NCBI GenBank assembly: GCA_039030125.1
Contig: JBCCEV010000142.1
Location: forward strand, 1-11,197
Length of the DNA: 11,197 nt
Source of the DNA: JBCCEV01 sp039030125
GTDB lineage: Bacteria; Pseudomonadota; Gammaproteobacteria; Ga0077536
Direction of reading: 5' to 3'
A program made the translations under genes and the position numbers. Below the pieces are notes generated by a model. That model was given only the letters and a program-made list of their open reading frames with translations, made no database searches and had not been told where the DNA came from. This document shows, piece after piece, positions 6,461 to 11,197 of this stretch (position 1 is its first letter; every line of letters begins with the position of its first letter).

Positions 6461-7714
6461 CTATTTAGGATTGAATTTAAAGTGAGCGACGGCGGTAACG
6501 CAGTCTGAGGTGGACTGAAACCGTCGTTCGCGATCGGCGGTTATGGTTTTGTCTATCAGCGGTTGGTAGCGCCGCAGTGCTTCGGGGAGTTGGGGCGGGC
6601 CGGTACTCATTCGCTTTTTGTTGACTTCCGGAAGCGTCATCCCGTCGTAGGGCGTTTTACCAGTCAAAATTTCGAACAGGATGATCCCAAAACTATACAA
6701 GTCGGAACGATAGTCGACAATTTCGCCGATCGCCTGCTCTGGGCTCATATACATCGGTGTTCCCTGCACGGTGCCCAGAATATTGAAAGTGTTGCGCATA
6801 TCGGTGCCGGATTTCGCTAGTCCGAAATCGATGAGGACCAATGTTCCATCTTCACGGCGCATCACGTTGGCGGGTTTCAAATCACGGTGCAAAACCTTAC
6901 GGCTGTGCAATGCCTCCAACGCCCGCGCGATTTGGAAACCAAAATCGATCCCATCCTCGGGGCTAATCGGTTCCAGCAACCGTTGTTTCAAATCGCCCAA
7001 CGGGAAGTATTCGATACACAAGAACGCAAAAGTGTCCGTTAGACCGTAGTCGTAAAGATTGACGATGCGTTTGTTGTCGATTTTAGAGACCACATCGCAC
7101 TCAAACCGGAAGCGTTCCCGGAGCTGTTCAGACAGTGAGTCGGCCGCGGAAAGGTCAACGATTTTGAGGACGACATCTTCTTCGTGGCCGGTCTTTTTGG
7201 CCAGGAAGATTTGCGCGGTTCCGCCGGAGCCGATCGGACGAATGATTTGGTAACCGGGGAGTTCGGGGGCGCCGTGAATCGATCGCGGTGCCGAAGGCTT
7301 TTTGATCATGCGGTCGCGCGAGTCACCGCTGTTGAGGGCATGAAGCTCCAGCGCGCCATCGACCATTTCGACGATTTCGCGCCGCGACAATCCTGCTGCG
7401 GGGAGGTAGTCGGCGACGCCAAACTTCATCATGCGAACCGCTTGGCGCTCCGAGCCGTTGCTCGCCATGATCACGACCGGAGGGCTTTGCGGGTAGGTGT
7501 CGAGCGCGCCCAGAGTATAAAGATTGGCGACGGTGTCGGCGCTTGAGTTTTCAAAGTCGATGGCGACGATGACAATTTCCACGCCTTCGCAAGCGGCGAG
7601 CGACTCGTTGAGGCGGGTAAAGAGCTCCGTTTCGCACGGTCCATGAGTCGGATCGATCTCGCCGAGCAACAGTTTGCTTCGTCGTTCACTAAACCCGACC
7701 AGGTGGAGTTTCAT
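6461..7714 (-). CDS. Ser/Thr protein kinase with degenerate receiver-like N-terminal domain
   Basis: This is a 417-residue soluble Hanks-type kinase fused to an N-terminal receiver-like domain. Residues 1-125 have the alternating alpha/beta look of a response-regulator receiver, including IVIVAIDF (Asp53 at the acceptor strand), VVIMASNG and MKFGVADYLPAAG. The acidic pair expected after strand 1 is missing (LHLVGFSERR) and the conserved lysine after DYL is replaced (DYLPAAG), so it is probably a pseudo-receiver. The kinase domain (about 155-412) is intact: glycine loop GSGGTAQI (162-169), Lys184, Glu205, HRDLKPAN (276-283), DFG (296-298) and GTPMYMSPEQ (318-327). There is no transmembrane segment or PASTA repeat. 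AGGA lies about 10 bases upstream of the ATG. It is separated by 127 bases from the gene upstream, so it may have its own promoter. Targets are unknown. Confidence 0.88.
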   Translation of the reverse strand: MKLHLVGFSERRSKLLLGEIDPTHGPCETELFTRLNESLAACEGVEIVIVAIDFENSSADTVANLYTLGALDTYPQSPPVVIMASNGSERQAVRMMKFGVADYLPAAGLSRREIVEMVDGALELHALNSGDSRDRMIKKPSAPRSIHGAPELPGYQIIRPIGSGGTAQIFLAKKTGHEEDVVLKIVDLSAADSLSEQLRERFRFECDVVSKIDNKRIVNLYDYGLTDTFAFLCIEYFPLGDLKQRLLEPISPEDGIDFGFQIARALEALHSRKVLHRDLKPANVMRREDGTLVLIDFGLAKSGTDMRNTFNILGTVQGTPMYMSPEQAIGEIVDYRSDLYSFGIILFEILTGKTPYDGMTLPEVNKKRMSTGPPQLPEALRRYQPLIDKTITADRERRFQSTSDCVTAVAHFKFNPK

Positions 7715-7751
7715 CGCTTCGAGATCCTATCGCGCACGGGGAGCAATCCTC

Positions 7752-7777
7752 TGTGAATCGTTCCCGAGTCATTCACA
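7752..7777. repeat. Inverted repeat upstream of the kinase gene, candidate operator
   Basis: TGTGAAT (7752-7758) and ATTCACA (7771-7777) form a perfect 7-bp inverted repeat with a 12-base spacer, 38 bases upstream of the kinase start. It could be a dimeric regulator site or a hairpin in the leader mRNA. The 16-base gap between TGTGA and TCACA is too long for a CRP-type site. Confidence 0.35.
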
Positions 7778-7791
7778 AGCTAGAGCGAGAG

Positions 7792-7824
7792 TGAAAAATA
7801 TACACTAAATAGCTGAAAAATATA
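7792..7824. repeat. Tandem-spaced direct repeat TGAAAAATATA (two copies)
   Basis: TGAAAAATATA occurs at 7792-7802 and 7814-7824, exactly 22 bp apart, about two helical turns, within an AT-rich island between the esterase and kinase genes. On the minus strand each copy contains TATATT, so they may hold -10 elements or paired regulator sites for the kinase gene; no good -35 is paired with either. Confidence 0.4.
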
Positions 7825-7841
7825 AAGCGTTAGCGGAATAA

Positions 7842-8876
7842 TCAGGGATTACTTGAGGTGGCTTCGAACCATGGCAGAACGATGTGCTCATTGATTGCAT
7901 ACGTCAGTGCATGTCCCCAGTCGGGTAGTTCCGTATAGGTCAGATTGTAATCAAGCTGATTTAACAGCGCGTTGGTCGAGCGCACGGTGGCGACGGGAAA
8001 GATTGCGTCCAAAGCCCCATGCACGACATGCAACGGCAAGCTCTTAGCGTGGCCGGCGCGAAGTTGCGGATCGATCGTTGGCGGCAAGACGCCGGCGATC
8101 GGCGCAACGGCGGCGAATCGTTCAGGGTGTCCCAAGCCCAGAATGTAGCTGAAAGTCCCGCCGTCGGAGAGCCCGGAGAGGTAAATCCGGCTCTGATCGA
8201 TGGACAAGCGTGCGCAGACCTTATCCAGCATGCTCATCACCGATTGCATATCCGTCGCTGGGTGTGGGATGGACCAGGTTTGGCCGACCGATTTTGGCGA
8301 TAGCGCCACATAGCCATAGGTGTTGGCGAGTCGTAACCACGTCCATAGGTATTCGCGACCCTGACCATAGCCGCCGTGGAGACAAACAATAAGCGGCCAT
8401 TCGTTTTGGGGATCGTAAACCTCGGGCACGAACAACGAGTATTCGAAGTGCGAATCGCTACGCTCGAAGTGTCGCAAACCTGCATCTGAGGCGGCCTTTA
8501 GCCTGGGTGTCGTCGCGGTGCCCGCCACTACGAAGTGGTCGGATATGACGGAGAATTTGTGCCGTTCGGCATAAAGCGTTTCCAGTGCACGGCACTGGCG
8601 CGCGCGACTGGCGAGATAAGCAGAGGCGAAGTTTGGCCAGCCGGAGTCGTCGACGAACAGCCGATAGGCCTCGCGCAGATCAGCTAATACGTTGGTGAGA
8701 ATTACCGCCCGAGGATCGGTGTTGTTTTGCACGTGCTCAAAGGCGCGATCAAGCGATCCGCCAGTGCCGTGCTTAAGCTCTTTCTGGGCAATGTGCGCCT
8801 TTTGAAACAAGATCGATTGCTGCACGTCCTCCAAATTCTCAAGGAACTCAACAACGGTGTGCTCGACTTGGTCCAA
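7842..8876 (-). CDS. Alpha/beta-hydrolase esterase (PHB-depolymerase/feruloyl-esterase-like) with N-terminal extension
   Basis: This hydrolase, up to 344 residues, has the core of the esterase/polyhydroxybutyrate-depolymerase type: CLHGGYGQG (165-173, oxyanion HGG), the nucleophile elbow GLSDGG (Ser237), an acid in HGALDAIFPV (Asp290) and a histidine in DWGHALTY (His322). About 140 helical residues without hydrolase motifs precede the core. No signal peptide is visible, so it is probably cytosolic. The start is unresolved: there is no ATG before residue 213, TTG at 8876 lacks a Shine-Dalgarno sequence, and GTG at 8825 has GGAGG only two bases away. The gene follows the CoA-transferase B stop by 33 bases and is in the same frame, so coupling is likely. 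In context it may release an acid from an ester or act as a thioesterase for the CoA pathway. Confidence 0.75.
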   Translation of the reverse strand: MDQVEHTVVEFLENLEDVQQSILFQKAHIAQKELKHGTGGSLDRAFEHVQNNTDPRAVILTNVLADLREAYRLFVDDSGWPNFASAYLASRARQCRALETLYAERHKFSVISDHFVVAGTATTPRLKAASDAGLRHFERSDSHFEYSLFVPEVYDPQNEWPLIVCLHGGYGQGREYLWTWLRLANTYGYVALSPKSVGQTWSIPHPATDMQSVMSMLDKVCARLSIDQSRIYLSGLSDGGTFSYILGLGHPERFAAVAPIAGVLPPTIDPQLRAGHAKSLPLHVVHGALDAIFPVATVRSTNALLNQLDYNLTYTELPDWGHALTYAINEHIVLPWFEATSSNP

Positions 8877-8909
8877 CGGCGCTAGGACGGCGAGGCCGAT
8901 CGACCTCGG

Positions 8910-9584
8910 CTAGGCGGCCTGCGCGCGTGCTTTGAGTGTGACGCAGTCCGGCGCGAAGCGCATTGCTGCGCCGGTCTTCTCTTGCAACTCGTCCTCGCCG
9001 ATCCCATCGACCAGGCCTTTGCAGGTGAGCTGACCGGCGTCGATATGGATGATTGCGAGATCGGAATACACACGATTGACGCAGCCCACGCCAGTGAGCG
9101 GCAGCGTGCAGGTTTCCACGACCTTCGGGGCACCATTCTTGCTGACGTGGCTTGAGAGCATGACCCATACCTGCTTGGCACCGGCAACCAGATCCATCGC
9201 ACCGCCGACGGCTGGCGGGCGTGGCCCCGGCAAGGACCAATTGGCGATATCGCCGTTGGCGGCAACTTCGTAAGCGCCAAGAATAGAAATATCAATGTGG
9301 CCACCGCGGATCATGGCGAAGGAATCCGCATGATGGAAAAACGCAGCGCCGGCGACCGTGGTCACCGCTTGCTTGCCGGCGTTGATCATGTCCCAGTCTT
9401 CTTCCCCCTCCGGCGCATTGGGGCCCATGCCGAGAACGCCGTTTTCGGTGTGCAAAACGAATTCGCGATCCTTAGGCAATACCCCACCGACCAGCATGGG
9501 CATTCCGATCCCAAGGTTCACGTAGCTCCCCTCGGCGATGTCTTCGGCCACATAGCTTGCGATATCGAGCGAAGATAAACTCAT
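8910..9584 (-). CDS. 3-oxoacid CoA-transferase subunit B (PcaJ/ScoB-like)
   Basis: The 224-residue beta subunit of a family I CoA transferase moves CoA from succinyl-CoA or another donor to a 3-oxoacid such as acetoacetate or 3-oxoadipate. Visible signatures are NLGIGMP (23-29), the active-site glutamate in HTENGVLGMGP (Glu47; the family usually reads SENG), and GGAMDLVAGAKQVWV near 126-140. Length is close to the normal 205-220. Its ATG overlaps the subunit A stop as ATGA (9581-9584), and AGGAGG sits six bases upstream, so both subunits would be made in equal amounts. The substrate is not determined by sequence alone. Confidence 0.92.
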   Translation of the reverse strand: MSLSSLDIASYVAEDIAEGSYVNLGIGMPMLVGGVLPKDREFVLHTENGVLGMGPNAPEGEEDWDMINAGKQAVTTVAGAAFFHHADSFAMIRGGHIDISILGAYEVAANGDIANWSLPGPRPPAVGGAMDLVAGAKQVWVMLSSHVSKNGAPKVVETCTLPLTGVGCVNRVYSDLAIIHIDAGQLTCKGLVDGIGEDELQEKTGAAMRFAPDCVTLKARAQAA

Positions 9585-10255
9585 ACTGTGCCTCCTACCT
9601 CGACCATACGATCTACGAATATCCCGGGCGTCACGACCACTTCGGGGTCTACCATATCAACAAACTTGCGGACTTCAACCAAGGTGGTCGAAGCCGACAT
9701 TGCCATCACCGGATTGAAATTTCGCGCCGCTTTGCGATAGGTCAGATTGCCCCAGCGATCGCCGGTCGCGGCATGGACTAGAGCCACATCGCATTTGATG
9801 CCGCGTTCCATGACGTAGTGCCGACCGTCAAATTCTCGGGTTTCTTTACCGTCCTCCAAGGGCGTGCCGTAGGCCGTCGCGGTAAAAAAGGCGGGAATTC
9901 CCGCGCCACCGGCGCGCAGCCGCTCGGCCATGGTTCCCTGGGGAACAATCTCAAGATCGATCTTGCCGGCCTTGTACAAGTCTTCAAAAATCCGCGAATT
10001 CGAAGAGCGTGGAAAGGTACACACCATCTTGCCAACGCAACCTGACTTAATGAGCAATCCGAGACCGTAGTCACCCGAGCCGACACCGTTACTTACCACG
10101 GTGAGGCCCTTGAGCCCTAGCTCGCGGACGGCGTCGATCAATTGCGTGGCGACGCCCGCGTCACCAAAACCGCCCAGCGCTACAATCGCGCCGTCGCGAA
10201 GATCGGGGCAGTTGGTGACCATATCGGCGAGCGAATCACAGCGTTTGTCAATCAT
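9581..10255 (-). CDS. 3-oxoacid CoA-transferase subunit A (PcaI/CatI-like)
   Basis: The 224-residue alpha subunit carries the CoA-binding half of the heteromeric transferase: GGFGDAG (28-34), VSNGVG (54-59), PQGTMAERLRAGGAGIPAFF (105-124) and GDRWGNLTYRKAARNFNP (165-182). The RWGNLTYRKAARNF and YGTPLEDGKETR segments look more like 3-oxoadipate CoA transferases (PcaI/CatI) than acetoacetate enzymes as I recall these families, but no other beta-ketoadipate gene is in the window, so the substrate stays open. ATG 10255 is preferred over GTG 10258 because MIDK is a usual family N-terminus; neither has a clear Shine-Dalgarno sequence. The gap to the upstream crotonase gene is about 70 bases with no terminator. 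Confidence 0.92.
   Translation of the reverse strand: MIDKRCDSLADMVTNCPDLRDGAIVALGGFGDAGVATQLIDAVRELGLKGLTVVSNGVGSGDYGLGLLIKSGCVGKMVCTFPRSSNSRIFEDLYKAGKIDLEIVPQGTMAERLRAGGAGIPAFFTATAYGTPLEDGKETREFDGRHYVMERGIKCDVALVHAATGDRWGNLTYRKAARNFNPVMAMSASTTLVEVRKFVDMVDPEVVVTPGIFVDRMVEVGGTV
9591..9596 (-). promoter_or_regulatory. Ribosome binding site AGGAGG for CoA-transferase subunit B
   Basis: A full consensus AGGAGG on the minus strand lies inside the end of the subunit A gene, six bases before the subunit B ATG. It is the strongest such site in the minus-strand cluster and confirms the ATGA-overlap start. Confidence 0.75.
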
Positions 10256-10328
10256 CACTTAATCTTGTGGATTTGGAAGCCGGCGATTTTCCAACTCGCC
10301 AACTTCTTTGGCAACCGCTCGTTGAAGG

Positions 10329-11126
10329 CTACTTCCCTTTGTAGACCGGCGCGCGCTTCTCCATGAAAGCTCGTGGCCCTTCCTGGGCGTCCTCGGTCTT
10401 GAACACCGGCGCAGAAATCTCCGTTTCAAGCTTGAGCGCATCTTGTTCTGGCAGCCCCAGGCATTCGCGCGCCGAGCGGCGTATAGCGCGCACCGCGAGG
10501 GGGCCGTTAGCCGCGATTTTGGCCGCGATTTCCCGTGCCTTCGCCAGCGGGTCTTCATCAATGTAGTTCAAAAAACCATAGCCCAAGGCTTGCTCAGCGG
10601 TGATCAGATCGCCGGTCAACAGCAGCTCCATCGCCTTCGCATGTGGCAATTGGTGGGGCAGACGGACGGTCGAGCCGCCGGCCGGAAAGATCGCCCACTT
10701 AACTTCTTGAACGCCGAATTTCGCGGCAGCGACCGAAACGCGAATATCGGTGCCTTGGACGACCTCCATGCCGCCCGCGATCGCATGCCCATTGATTGCC
10801 GCGATGACCGGCTTGACGGCATCAAAACTTCTAAGGAAAGCACATTCAAAAATGTCCGGCTCGGCAAGAACTTTTTCATCCCATTCGTTCTCTGCTTGGC
10901 GCGCGCCTGAGATCAGCGGAATCAATTGACCGAGATCGGCGCCTGCGCAAAACGCCGAGCCGGTCCCCGTAATAATTGCGACACGGACCTCATCGTCATC
11001 GCGAATATCGCGCCACGCTTGGGCGAGTCTGACCGCAACTTCGGGGTTCACCGCGTTACGGGCATCGGGGCGATTTAAAGTAACGACGGCAATCTGATTT
11101 TCGACAGCGTAATCAACAACAGCCAT
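10329..11126 (-). CDS. Enoyl-CoA hydratase/isomerase (crotonase family)
   Basis: The 265-residue cytosolic crotonase-fold enzyme hydrates trans-2-enoyl-CoA or performs a related acyl-CoA reaction. The oxyanion-hole segments are AFCAGADL (58-65) and GHAIAGGMEVV (113-123). Both glutamates used by true hydratases appear present: Glu121 in AGGMEVV and Glu141 in FGVQEVKW, followed by FPAGGSTVRLPHQLP. The C-terminal RAFMEKRAPVYKGK is typical. Length matches the 255-270 norm. GGAG at 11134-11137 lies seven bases before the ATG. It is the first gene of the minus-strand cluster with the CoA transferase and esterase. About 70 bases remain to the window edge with no evident promoter, so the operon may begin further right. 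Confidence 0.92.
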   Translation of the reverse strand: MAVVDYAVENQIAVVTLNRPDARNAVNPEVAVRLAQAWRDIRDDDEVRVAIITGTGSAFCAGADLGQLIPLISGARQAENEWDEKVLAEPDIFECAFLRSFDAVKPVIAAINGHAIAGGMEVVQGTDIRVSVAAAKFGVQEVKWAIFPAGGSTVRLPHQLPHAKAMELLLTGDLITAEQALGYGFLNYIDEDPLAKAREIAAKIAANGPLAVRAIRRSARECLGLPEQDALKLETEISAPVFKTEDAQEGPRAFMEKRAPVYKGK

Positions 11127-11197
11127 AAAGTATCTCCAAATAATTCAGGCCGCGGTGGCGGACGGTCTGATCACAACAGGATCTCAATCTTTGTCGA

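Noticed and set aside
7184..7546. 120-codon plus-strand frame opposite the kinase gene
   Set aside because: It is antisense to conserved kinase and receiver-like coding sequence, with no independent support.
7752..7777. TGTGA...TCACA as a CRP binding site
   Set aside because: The half-sites are separated by 16 bases instead of the 6 needed for CRP; kept only as a generic inverted repeat.
8910..10255. Naming the CoA-transferase pair pcaIJ
   Set aside because: Subunit A has PcaI-like segments, but no other beta-ketoadipate pathway gene is present in the window, and family I CoA transferases of different substrates are similar.
10443..10910. 155-codon plus-strand frame opposite the enoyl-CoA hydratase
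   Set aside because: It is antisense to a well-supported crotonase and its translation resembles no protein I know.
11171..11197. Possible 3' end of another minus-strand gene entering from the right edge (eight sense codons ending in TGA at 11173-11171)
   Set aside because: Only eight residues (STKIEILL) are visible, too few to support a gene; it would fit an operon continuing to the right, but other frames are equally possible.

Overview
The window looks like a chromosomal stretch from a heterotrophic bacterium, most likely a Gram-negative proteobacterium. The basis is moderately GC-rich coding DNA, dense packing, GGAG-type ribosome binding sites, Sec signal peptides, and many CoA-ester and short-chain metabolic genes. 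The exact taxon cannot be read from the sequence. I see no rRNA, tRNA, CRISPR array, IS element, integrase or phage gene. No gap between genes exceeds about 130 bases, so there is no large unexplained non-coding stretch.

Layout, left to right. (1) The 3' half of a biotin-dependent acyl-CoA carboxylase carboxyltransferase gene enters from the left edge. It is followed by a small ABM-fold monooxygenase-like gene, a strong stem-loop, and a 592-residue polytopic membrane protein resembling STT3/PglB oligosaccharyltransferases; all are on the + strand. (2) A convergent minus-strand pair follows: a MetX-like alpha/beta hydrolase whose stop codon overlaps (TAGTG) the start of a small exported Rap1a/Tai-like four-cysteine protein. 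(3) From a compact 70-bp divergent promoter region, a signal-peptide-bearing cyclase-family (PF04199-type) metal hydrolase and a short-chain dehydrogenase run on the + strand. (4) The rest is on the minus strand. Reading in transcription order from the right edge: enoyl-CoA hydratase, 3-oxoacid CoA-transferase subunits A and B (ATGA overlap), an alpha/beta-hydrolase esterase, and then, after a 127-bp AT-rich gap with repeats, a Ser/Thr protein kinase with a degenerate receiver-like N-terminal domain.

Functionally the window reads as accessory catabolism. Carboxyltransferase, crotonase and CoA transferase act on acyl-CoAs. The exported cyclase-family hydrolase, the SDR and two alpha/beta hydrolases could open, oxidise or de-esterify a substrate upstream of them; that link is inferred from proximity only. 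No dedicated transcriptional regulator is present; the kinase is the only signalling gene. The most unusual items are the STT3-like protein whose WWDYG-equivalent site reads HFGHG, the pseudo-receiver/kinase fusion, the cyclase-family enzyme with altered metal-site residues, and an in-frame arrangement of the CoA-transferase B stop codon and the following non-ATG esterase gene.
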